Source: Actinomycetes bacterium
GTDB lineage: Bacteria > Actinomycetota > Acidimicrobiia > Acidimicrobiales > Palsa-688
Assembly (NCBI GenBank): GCA_021827225.1
Contig: JAKAXG010000355.1
Span: 1 to 5,391 of the forward strand
Direction: 5' to 3'
Length of the DNA: 5,391 nt
The notes under the pieces were generated by a model. It searched no databases. It worked only from the letters and a program-made list of their open reading frames with translations, and had not been told where the DNA came from. Shown piece after piece: positions 1-4,413 of the stretch. The position numbers and the translations under genes were made by a program. Within the stretch, counting starts at the first letter, position 1. Every line of letters begins with the position of its first letter.

Positions 1-241
1 GACGCTCGACTGAAGACTCACGATCGGTGTGCAGGCCCAGGAGGAACCGCTGGACGATCGGAACCATTGACCGGACGAGACCCGGTGCGGCCCGGAACGC
101 TAGGTGGGTGTACTGGGCTGGCGTGATCGGTGCGGATACGCCACCTGGGACGCTAAAGCAGTCTGAGTAGTCGGCATGCGCTAACGAGTCGAGGGTTTGG
201 AGGTCTTCGGGGGCCCCGAGTCTCCATGTCGCGGTCAGCAA
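1..241 (-). CDS. Partial hypothetical protein, possibly DUF2867-like (C-terminus outside window)
   Basis: A leftward reading frame is open from a TAG at 293-295 to the window edge. I chose the TTG start at 239-241 because GAGGAG (248-253 on this strand) lies six bases before it; no ATG is available near that point. The 80 visible residues look like real protein: an opening MLTATWRLGAPEDL, then AHADYSDCFSVPGG (residues 21-34), then an amphipathic helical part AAPGLVRSMVPIVQRFLLGL (51-70). The arrangement of 'DYSDCFSV' followed by a helix ending in 'LLGL' recalls DUF2867 proteins, whose function is unknown, but this is recognition by eye and could be wrong. A TAGAGT at 290-295 could be the -10 box. 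Base composition is lower in GC than the genes on the right of the window, in line with the rest of this left part. I am fairly sure it is a gene and unsure of its family. Confidence 0.55.
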   Translation of the reverse strand, partial: MLTATWRLGAPEDLQTLDSLAHADYSDCFSVPGGVSAPITPAQYTHLAFRAAPGLVRSMVPIVQRFLLGLHTDRESSVER

Positions 242-247
242 TGGCTG

Positions 248-253
248 CTCCTC
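248..253 (-). promoter_or_regulatory. Ribosome binding site (GAGGAG) selecting a TTG start
   Basis: GAGGAG on the minus strand sits six bases upstream of the TTG at 239-241. It is the only strong Shine-Dalgarno match near the start of the left-edge gene, and it is the reason for choosing TTG rather than the internal ATG at residue 59 of the frame. Confidence 0.5.
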
Positions 254-729
254 ACTTGTCTGAGCCCAATCGGAGCATTCGGGCCCCAAACTCTACCTTT
301 GTCTCAATGCGTGCCCTGGAGGTGACGCACTGCCATCGCCACCGAAGATCAGTGCAGAACGTCGCGATCCTCGGTGTGGTTGGGGGCGCCTATCGACGGC
401 TCGGATCCTTGACTCCTATCAAGCATTCGACGCCGAACGAACAACCAGAATGCACAACGCAGTGTCACTCTTCAGCCGGCACGGACGTTCAAAGTCGTCT
501 CGAGCCGAGACGTCGCCTCCGGGCGGCGGCTCGGGACCGACGCCGTAGGCGTCGGAATTCACCCACTCCTCCCGTACGATGCACCTCTCGCGTTTGACGG
601 TGCCCGGGCGGCCCGGATGTTCGTCGGGTCGTCGTCCATCTCGGATCGAACGTCGGATCCGACCTTGCCAACCACAGGTTGCAATCGTGTTCGAGTCTTG
701 ATTCCGTTCTTGGTCGATGTTGTCGGGCT
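254..729. other. Gene-poor stretch, no confident gene
   Basis: Nothing here is a convincing gene. The best candidate is a rightward frame open from 413 to 1084 (TGA at 410-412). Its part before 730 reads like protein, for example VVSSRDVASGRRLG and IHPLLPYDAPLAFDGARAAR, and third codon positions at 482-610 are about three quarters G or C. But it has no ATG, GTG or TTG start before 617, no ribosome site, and beyond 730 it only runs antisense to the PIN-like gene. It may be a decayed gene tail. The exactly antisense frame (419-772, leftward) is also open and no more convincing. The stretch also contains the hairpin at 537-555 and several TCGGATC-type words, including the perfect palindrome GTCGGATCCGAC near 651-662. 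Confidence 0.4.
537..555. repeat. Perfect inverted repeat, 8-bp arms and 3-base loop
   Basis: CCGACGCC (537-544) and GGCGTCGG (548-555) are exact reverse complements separated by GTA. A second, looser inverted repeat with 7-bp arms (CGAGCCG at 500-506, CGGCTCG at 527-533) lies just to the left. There is no T-run on either side, so it is not a textbook intrinsic terminator. It lies about 175 bp beyond the stop codon of the leftward PIN-like gene and could end that transcript or be a protein-binding site. Confidence 0.45.
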
Positions 730-1161
730 CTACGTGAGGTCGGATCGGACCGGCACACCGAGGGTTGAGCATGCTTCGTGCAGGAGGTCGGATTCGGTGG
801 TGACGGCGATGGTTGCGTCGAGGAGAATGGCGGTGGCGATCGCTTCGGCCGTGAGCAGATTGAGGCGCCTAGGAGTTGGCAAGCTGGTCATGACCGGGAC
901 CAGGTCCCTGGGACCGATCAGGCCGACTTGTCCGGGGAGCTCGGCGAGGGCCGAATGTACGGCGTCCTGTTCTGAGACGGTGAGGGCAGAGAAGGCCCGA
1001 GTGAGCGTCCCTACGCTCCGCGGATCCCGGATGGCGCGGGCGAGGCGCCAGTACCAGGAGCCGGTCGTGAACACCTGGCTCTGACGAAGAGCGTTGGTCG
1101 GTTCTGGTCCGGCCACGCCGGCCAGGAGGAGCAGCAGGAGGCTGTCGTCAACCACCAACAA
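730..1161 (-). CDS. PIN-like domain protein, putative toxin of a toxin-antitoxin pair
   Basis: The protein has 143 residues, a usual size for a single PIN domain. PIN toxins are Mg-dependent RNases that cut RNA inside the cell. The beginning is a hydrophobic strand with acidic residues, LVVDDSLLLLLLAG (D5, D6). The end has the PIN-type order of a helix with an acid (LTAEAIATAILLDA, E106, D116), a strand ending in a threonine and acid (IAVTTESD, E123 or D125), and a final LGVPVR. The central part (VFTTGSWYWRLARA) does not show the usual second acidic residue, so the match is to the fold rather than to the full catalytic set, and a non-nuclease role is possible. The start is not certain: TTG at 1161, TTG at 1158 or GTG at 1155. 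No ribosome site precedes them, so translation is probably coupled to the gene upstream, whose stop codon is 18 bases away in the same frame. The gene order fits an antitoxin-then-toxin operon. Confidence 0.65.
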   Translation of the reverse strand: MLVVDDSLLLLLLAGVAGPEPTNALRQSQVFTTGSWYWRLARAIRDPRSVGTLTRAFSALTVSEQDAVHSALAELPGQVGLIGPRDLVPVMTSLPTPRRLNLLTAEAIATAILLDATIAVTTESDLLHEACSTLGVPVRSDLT

Positions 1162-1179
1162 GTGTGGGCGCCGGTCGTG

Positions 1180-1404
1180 TCAGAGATCAGCGATCTCTGG
1201 GTCCTCGGCTGCGACGACATCCGCCAGCCGGCGGTAATCACCCGAGCCGACCAAATCGAGGATCGCCTGTCGCGTGTCTTCGCTGAAGGGCGACTGGTAA
1301 GGCTCGACGATCGGGGGCCGCAGCGCACCGGTATCGGCCATCCGGGCACGCGTGCGCTCGACCAGTTCACGGAGCTGAGGGTCCAGTTTCAGTTGAACGC
1401 TCAC
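1180..1404 (-). CDS. Putative antitoxin, 74 residues
   Basis: This small leftward gene lies directly upstream of the PIN-like gene. From a GTG start at 1404 it gives 74 residues: an N-terminal strand and helix (VQLKLDPQLRELVERTRARM, residues 3-22), a proline-containing middle (ALRPPIVEPYQSPF, 27-40) and an acidic C-terminal helical part ending ADVVAAEDPEIADL. A DNA- or partner-binding N-terminus with an acidic tail is common among type II antitoxins, but I do not recognise the family and the function is inferred mainly from size and gene order. The frame stays open upstream to 1818, but that extension runs antisense through the tRNA-Cys fragment and repeats and has poor protein character, so I end the gene at the GTG. 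A TACCCT box six bases upstream suggests a leaderless mRNA. Confidence 0.6.
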   Translation of the reverse strand: MSVQLKLDPQLRELVERTRARMADTGALRPPIVEPYQSPFSEDTRQAILDLVGSGDYRRLADVVAAEDPEIADL

Positions 1405-1410
1405 GCCATC

Positions 1411-1416
1411 AGGGTA
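1411..1416 (-). promoter_or_regulatory. Probable -10 box (TACCCT) of the toxin-antitoxin operon
   Basis: On the minus strand TACCCT fits the TAnnnT pattern of actinobacterial -10 boxes and ends six bases before the GTG at 1404. That places the transcription start on or next to the start codon, which agrees with the lack of a ribosome site. I see no good -35 box 16-18 bases upstream. Confidence 0.4.
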
Positions 1417-1481
1417 CGTCGCCGGAGGGCCCGACCTGTGACCACAAGGCACCGTCCATCGCCGATCTTGACCGGTATTTC

Positions 1482-1511
1482 GCTCCCCGATCGCTCCCCG
1501 GCGGCTCCCCG
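1482..1511. repeat. Three GCTCCCCG direct repeats with an exact 11-bp period
   Basis: GCTCCCCG occurs at 1482-1489, 1493-1500 and 1504-1511, joined by the 3-base spacers ATC and GCG. The 11-bp period puts all copies on the same face of the helix, as in operators or integrase arm-type sites. The array lies about 40 bp before the tRNA-Cys fragment and about 80 bp upstream of the putative antitoxin start, so either the integration event or control of the toxin-antitoxin operon could explain it. Confidence 0.6.
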
Positions 1512-1552
1512 GCCTGCTAGAAATGGCCTCTGACCAGGGACTTTCTGGAGAC

Positions 1553-1601
1553 GGCAAGGGCCTGCAAGCCCTGTACAGCGGTTCGATTCCGCTCGCCGCC
1601 T
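1553..1601 (+). pseudogene. tRNA-Cys 3' fragment, probable integration-site remnant
   Basis: From GGC at 1553 rightward the sequence reads as the 3' part of a tRNA-Cys: end of the D stem (GGC), anticodon stem AGGGC (1557-1561) paired with GCCCT (1568-1572), anticodon GCA (1564-1566), variable loop GTAC, a perfect T arm (AGCGG, loop TTCGATT, CCGCT, 1577-1593), acceptor strand CGCCGCC (1594-1600) and discriminator T1601, which is the base typical of tRNA-Cys. Two things show it is not functional: the anticodon loop is CTGCAA, six bases where seven are needed, and there is no GGCGGCG acceptor strand or D arm at the right distance upstream. Loss of the 5' half with retention of the 3' part is the pattern left at the far end of an element that integrated into a tRNA gene. 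An intact copy would be expected to the left, outside the window. Confidence 0.75.
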
Positions 1602-1690
1602 CCCAGCAGTCGACCCTGTCACCGGGCTTCCGATGAGGCGCCCGGAGCCCCGACTCCCGCCGGCCGGCCCGGTCGGCGCCAACAGGGTTC

Positions 1691-1736
1691 GGGACCATGG
1701 TCCCTACGGCCGGCGCCACCCCGGCGCCTATGGTCC
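1691..1736. repeat. Nested inverted repeats, including a perfect 14-bp palindrome
   Basis: GGGACCATGGTCCC (1691-1704) is a perfect palindrome. GGACCAT within it (1692-1698) can also pair with ATGGTCC at 1730-1736. Between them lie two copies of the palindrome GGCGCC (1712-1717 and 1723-1728) separated by ACCCC. The segment could therefore fold in two alternative ways, as a short hairpin or as a longer arm. It may be a dimeric regulator's binding site or a structured leader, but no known element is recognised. Confidence 0.4.
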
Positions 1737-1748
1737 GGCCCAGCCGGT

Positions 1749-1793
1749 CCGCTCCACCCCGTGTGCGCAACGGGCTGCGGACCGCTCCACCCC
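1749..1793. repeat. Direct repeat CCGCTCCACCCC, two copies 33 bp apart
   Basis: CCGCTCCACCCC occurs at 1749-1760 and 1782-1793. The 33-bp spacing is close to three helical turns. No function can be assigned; it lies upstream of the DUF2786-like gene and could be part of its control region. Confidence 0.35.
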
Positions 1794-1919
1794 CACGAGG
1801 ACAGGGAGCCGGGCACATGGCGGGATCAGGCAGGCCGGGACCTTGAGCGATTTCCCCGCTTTCCGGTCTGCGGCTTTCGGGCCGGAGGGCTGCGCCCCGG
1901 TAGTGGGGAATAACTAGTC

Positions 1920-2282
1920 ATGATGGCCGACCACCGACTGGACCTGGCAGAGGCACTCCTCGCCAAAGCCCGCTCGACCTCGTTCGAGGGGGAGCGGCAG
2001 TCCTTCGTGGCCGGCGCCCATCACCAGCTCAGCGCCTTCCTCGGGTCGGATGCGCCGGTCCAGCGCCGCCCGGGGGAGCGAGCCGGTGCCGCTCCCGCCC
2101 TGGCCCGGCGCCCGGCCGCGTCCCTGAGCGCACCGGAGGTACCGGCCGCGCAGGAGACTCCAGCCCCGTCCGAGCCCGAGGCCGAGCCCGTGCTGGTCGT
2201 GGACCTGGCCGCCGCCGAGCGGGCGTACCGCTCCCACTCCGGGCGGGCCGTACCGGGCGTGCTGGTCGACCTGGCCATCTGA
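1920..2282 (+). CDS. Small protein with DUF2786-like N-terminus and Pro/Ala-rich linker
   Basis: The protein has 120 residues. Residues 8-41 (LDLAEALLAKARSTSFEGER and the next dozen, ending HHQLSAFL) follow the pattern of DUF2786, a short helical domain of unknown function usually seen as 'LLAKAESTxFPEEAEAFxAKAQELM'. Residues 42-90 are a low-complexity Pro/Ala/Glu linker, probably disordered. The last 30 residues return to an ordered pattern (VLVVDLAAAERAYRSHSGRA, then VPGVLVDLAI) that may be a second conserved element. There is no signal peptide or membrane segment, so it is probably cytoplasmic. Two ATG codons are adjacent (1920 and 1923); a GGGGA ten bases before the first favours 1920, while TAACTA at 1911-1916 would fit a leaderless start at 1923. 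It stands alone, 125 bp before the next gene. The function is unknown, and the DUF2786 match is by eye. Confidence 0.75.
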   Translation: MMADHRLDLAEALLAKARSTSFEGERQSFVAGAHHQLSAFLGSDAPVQRRPGERAGAAPALARRPAASLSAPEVPAAQETPAPSEPEAEPVLVVDLAAAERAYRSHSGRAVPGVLVDLAI

Positions 2283-2285
2283 CCC

Positions 2286-2318
2286 TCCGGGCGCCCGCCC
2301 CCTTTCGGCCGGCCCGGA
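2286..2318 (+). terminator. Weak candidate terminator hairpin
   Basis: TCCGGGC (2286-2292) pairs perfectly with GCCCGGA (2312-2318) across a 19-base loop, starting four bases after the stop codon of the DUF2786-like gene. There is no T-run after it and the loop is large, so this is only a possible terminator. Some such stems are expected by chance in sequence this rich in GC. Confidence 0.25.
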
Positions 2319-2395
2319 CCCCGATTCCAAGCCTCCCTTCAGCCTGCGTTCATCCGGCGCGGTCACAGTTACCTACGTCAGCGGTATCTCCAGCC

Positions 2396-2400
2396 GAAGG
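2396..2400 (+). promoter_or_regulatory. Ribosome binding site (GAAGG) for the membrane-anchored protein
   Basis: GAAGG ends seven bases before the ATG at 2408, a good spacing. It supports that start over any other. GAGGA directly before the ATG is too close to act as the site. I could not pick a convincing promoter in the 113 bases before it. Confidence 0.5.
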
Positions 2401-2407
2401 ACGAGGA

Positions 2408-3085
2408 ATGGAACACGAAGACAACCCGTATCGCGACCCCGCCCAGCCGGTCGGGCCCCCCTCTGCGCCGCCCACCCGGTGGCGGGTACCGCGAGTTGCC
2501 CTGGCCGTCGGCCTGGCCGGAGTGCTGGGCCTGGCCGGCGCCGGCGTGGCGTTCGCCGTCACCGGTCCGAGCGGCCGGCCCGCATCGGCGGGATCAATGA
2601 TGTCGGGCGGGTCTTTGATGTCGGGCACCAGCTCCACCTCCACCCCGGCCGTTCCCGCCGCCCCGCCGGCCGGCCGCCACGGCATGGGCCGGTTCGGTCC
2701 CGGGGGCGGCCCCGGCCTCATGGGGGGCGGCATGGTGCACGGCGTGTTCACCGTCAGGAACGGAACCGGCTACCGGGTGGTGGAGGTGCAGACCGGCGTG
2801 GTGCAGCCCGGCAACACGTCCGCTTCGCTCACCGTGAAGAGCGACGACGGGTACTCCCAGAGCTACACGGTCCAACCGTCGACGGTCGTCAACTCGCAGG
2901 CCGGCGGGATCTCGACGGTGAAATCCGGCGACCGGGTACGGGTGCAGGCCGTCCAGCAGGGGAGCGGCTACACCGCCACCGACGTGATCGACATGACCCA
3001 GATCGGCTCCAGCCACCAGGGCTTCGGGTTCGACCCGCCGGGGCCGCCGGCTGGGGCCGGGACCGGATCGGCGCCGGCCGCCTGA
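2408..3085 (+). CDS. Membrane-anchored protein with Met/Gly-rich linker and DUF5666-like extracytoplasmic domain
   Basis: The 225-residue protein has a cytoplasmic N-terminus rich in proline (1-28), one membrane-spanning segment (about 29-52, an Ala/Gly/Val/Leu helix ending GVAFAVTG), a low-complexity outer linker (53-110), a beta-rich domain (about 111-198) and a short Gly/Pro/Ala tail. No clear signal peptidase site follows the hydrophobic segment, so it is probably an anchored protein rather than a secreted one. The domain, HGVFTVRNGTGYRVVEVQTG, then SLTVKSDDGYSQSYTV, VVNSQAGGISTVKSGDRVRV and ATDVIDMT, has the repeated short strands typical of DUF5666-like proteins of actinobacteria, whose role is unknown. 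The linker has clusters of methionine with glycine, serine and histidine (M64, M65, M71, M93, M105, M109, H91, H111), which might bind a metal but may simply be low complexity. It converges on the citrate synthase, with 114 bp between the stops. Confidence 0.85.
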   Translation: MEHEDNPYRDPAQPVGPPSAPPTRWRVPRVALAVGLAGVLGLAGAGVAFAVTGPSGRPASAGSMMSGGSLMSGTSSTSTPAVPAAPPAGRHGMGRFGPGGGPGLMGGGMVHGVFTVRNGTGYRVVEVQTGVVQPGNTSASLTVKSDDGYSQSYTVQPSTVVNSQAGGISTVKSGDRVRVQAVQQGSGYTATDVIDMTQIGSSHQGFGFDPPGPPAGAGTGSAPAA

Positions 3086-3103
3086 CCGGCTCCGAGGTCC
3101 GGG

Positions 3104-3160
3104 CCGCCCCCGCCCCGACGCCTCCTCCGGCATCGGTTCCACTGGCGCCGGCGGGGGCGG
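3104..3160. terminator. Long GC-rich stem in the convergent gene gap
   Basis: CCGCCCCCGCC (3104-3114) and GGCGGGGGCGG (3150-3160) are exact 11-bp reverse complements separated by 35 bases. It starts about 20 bases after the stop codon of the membrane-anchored protein. No T-run follows. It is a plausible part of the terminator region, less compact than the hairpin at 3176-3205. Confidence 0.35.
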
Positions 3161-3175
3161 GCCGGCCGCGGCCGG

Positions 3176-3205
3176 AGCTGACCGGCGGGCCCCGGCCGGT
3201 CAGCT
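3176..3205. terminator. Perfect 11-bp-stem hairpin, likely bidirectional terminator overlapping a stop codon
   Basis: AGCTGACCGGC (3176-3186) pairs perfectly with GCCGGTCAGCT (3195-3205) across an 8-base loop GGGCCCCG. It lies between two convergent genes, where a bidirectional terminator is expected. The right arm contains the citrate synthase stop codon (TGA, complement of 3200-3202), so for that gene the hairpin begins inside the coding end. As is common in actinobacteria there is no T-run. Confidence 0.6.
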
Positions 3206-4375
3206 GGCGGGGGGTTCGGGGACCGGCACCGGCGCCGGGGCCCCGACGTAGCGGGCGGCCGGGCGGATGATCTGGCGCTGGTCGGCCTGCTCGGCCACGT
3301 TGGCACACCAGCCGATTACCCGGCTGACGGCGAACGTCGGGGTGAACATCTCCCGGGGCAGCCCGCAGGCGTCCATGACCACGCCGGCGTAGTACTCCAC
3401 GTTGGCGTACAGGGGCCGGCCCGGTCGCAACTCGGCCAGCACCCGCAGGATGGTCTTCTCGACCTCCACGGCCAAATCTGCCAGGTCGCCGCCGAGACCG
3501 GTGGCGACTCCCCGCAGCATCACCGAGCGGGGGTCGTCGGTCCGGTACACGGCGTGCCCGAAGCCCATGATCCGCTCACCCCGGGCCAGCATCTCGCGGA
3601 TGTGGGCCTCAGCCCGCTCGGGCCGGCCGATGGCGTCAAGGGTGTCGAGCGCCCGGCTGGGGGCTCCGCCGTGGAGCGGCCCGGACAGGGCGCCGAGAGC
3701 CCCCACCACGGCGGCCGCAGCGTCCGCCCCGGTCGACGCGATCACCCTGGCGGCGAAGGTCGACGAGTTGAACCCGTGGTCCACCGTGAGCATCAGGTAC
3801 TGCTCCAGCGCCCGGGCCCGCTGCGGGTCGGGGCGGTCACCGGTGACCATCCACAGGTAGTTGGCGGCGTGGCCGAGGGCCGGATCCGGCGGCACCGGCT
3901 CCTCACCGCGGCCCAGCCGGTACAGGGCGGCCACCAGGACCGGGGTCACGGCCGCCAGGGCGAGAAGGTCCCTGCGCCGTTCCGGCCGCTGCAGGTCCCA
4001 GACGGGGCGCATGCCCATCGCCGAGCCGTACAGCGACAGGGCCGACCTCAGCCCGTCCAGGGGACCACCGGAGGCCGAGGCCCGGGCCACGCCGGGTAGG
4101 AGCTCGGCCACGGCCGGCGGCACGGTGCGGGCGGCGGCGATCTCGGCCGCGAAGTCCGCCGCCTCGGCGACGGTTCCGGGTAGGGCACCGTCGAAGAGCA
4201 GCCTCCACACGTCCTCGAGGCTCCGGCCGGCCGCCAGATCCACCGCCGAGTACTGGCGGTAGTGGTAGAAGCCCTCCATCCCCCGGACGTCGCCGATGGT
4301 GGTGTCGGTCACCTGCACGCCCTTCAGTCCGGGCGGTACGGCCGGGGAAGGGCTGAGAACTTCGGTGGTGGTCAT
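3200..4375 (-). CDS. Citrate synthase (citrate/2-methylcitrate synthase family, CitA-like)
   Basis: Citrate synthase condenses acetyl-CoA with oxaloacetate to citrate, the entry step of the TCA cycle, in the cytoplasm; relatives use propionyl-CoA to make 2-methylcitrate. The 391 residues are a normal length. Visible family motifs are the N-terminal hairpin GFYHYRQYSAVDLA (35-48), the oxaloacetate site VDHGFNSSTFAAR (H200), the catalytic SGPLHGGA (H235) and GFGHAVYRTDDPR (H274), and a C-terminal VSRVIGWCANVAEQ and IIRPAARYVG. The third catalytic position is NVEYYAG with Glu327, where E. coli GltA has an Asp in NVDFYSG; I believe Glu occurs in some actinobacterial paralogs, so I still expect activity. 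The ATG at 4375 has no strong ribosome site; CAAGAT six bases upstream and TTGATC 17 bases before that fit a leaderless promoter. It is divergent from an HTH-citrate synthase fusion only 44 bp away, which is probably its regulator or partner. Citrate versus methylcitrate activity cannot be decided from sequence alone. Confidence 0.95.
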   Translation of the reverse strand: MTTTEVLSPSPAVPPGLKGVQVTDTTIGDVRGMEGFYHYRQYSAVDLAAGRSLEDVWRLLFDGALPGTVAEAADFAAEIAAARTVPPAVAELLPGVARASASGGPLDGLRSALSLYGSAMGMRPVWDLQRPERRRDLLALAAVTPVLVAALYRLGRGEEPVPPDPALGHAANYLWMVTGDRPDPQRARALEQYLMLTVDHGFNSSTFAARVIASTGADAAAAVVGALGALSGPLHGGAPSRALDTLDAIGRPERAEAHIREMLARGERIMGFGHAVYRTDDPRSVMLRGVATGLGGDLADLAVEVEKTILRVLAELRPGRPLYANVEYYAGVVMDACGLPREMFTPTFAVSRVIGWCANVAEQADQRQIIRPAARYVGAPAPVPVPEPPAS

Positions 4376-4381
4376 GTCCGC

Positions 4382-4410
4382 ATCTTGACGCAGCCCTGTG
4401 TATTGATCAA
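4382..4410 (-). promoter_or_regulatory. Predicted leaderless promoter of the citrate synthase
   Basis: On the minus strand TTGATC (4405-4410) is a -35 match of four out of six. It is followed by a 17-base spacer and CAAGAT (4382-4387) as the -10, then six bases and the ATG at 4375. The expected transcription start falls on the start codon. The -10 match is only moderate, so the evidence is the spacing and its symmetry with the promoter on the other strand. Confidence 0.4.
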
Positions 4411-4413
4411 TCT
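4385..4413 (+). promoter_or_regulatory. Predicted leaderless promoter of the HTH-citrate synthase gene
   Basis: TTGACG (4385-4390) matches the -35 consensus in five of six positions. A 17-base spacer leads to CAATCT (4408-4413), a weak -10, and six bases later comes the GTG at 4420. It overlaps the opposite promoter almost completely: each -35 overlaps the other's -10. Two polymerases could not bind both at once. Confidence 0.4.

Larger units (their letters stand above)
1605..1919. other. Gene-free stretch with inverted repeats, upstream of the DUF2786-like gene
   Basis: No frame here has good protein character. Directly after the tRNA fragment is an inverted repeat CCGGGC (1622-1627) and GCCCGG (1640-1645), perhaps the terminator of the former tRNA gene. 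The nested palindromes at 1691-1736 and the direct repeats at 1749-1793 follow. Near the right end GGGGA (1905-1909) is a possible ribosome site for the next gene, and TAACTA (1911-1916) is a possible -10 box that would make its second ATG (1923) leaderless. I could not match the stretch to a known riboswitch or small RNA. Confidence 0.45.

Noticed and set aside
226..597. A 123-residue rightward frame near the left edge
   Set aside because: It has no ribosome site and ends in an Arg-rich low-complexity stretch, and its start overlaps the better-supported leftward gene start.
617..1084. A 155-residue rightward frame overlapping the PIN-like gene
   Set aside because: Most of it is antisense to the PIN-like gene, which has the better protein features and an operon partner. 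The first part may be a remnant and is reported as such.
1482..1511. A CRISPR array or iteron origin
   Set aside because: Repeats of 8 bases with 3-base spacers are far too short for CRISPR, and there is no replication gene or AT-rich region nearby to support an origin.
1530..1604. A functional tRNA-Cys gene
   Set aside because: No GGCGGCG acceptor strand or D arm occurs at the right distance upstream, and the anticodon loop has six bases instead of seven.
1180..1818. A 212-residue leftward frame as one long protein
   Set aside because: The upstream two thirds run antisense through the tRNA-Cys fragment and the repeats and look like shadow sequence. Only the last 74 residues, from the GTG at 1404, look like a gene.
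2479..3270. A 263-residue rightward frame overlapping the membrane-anchored protein gene
   Set aside because: Its product is mostly Arg, Gly and Pro with no domain pattern, a usual out-of-frame artefact. The other frame has a ribosome site, a membrane segment and a beta domain.
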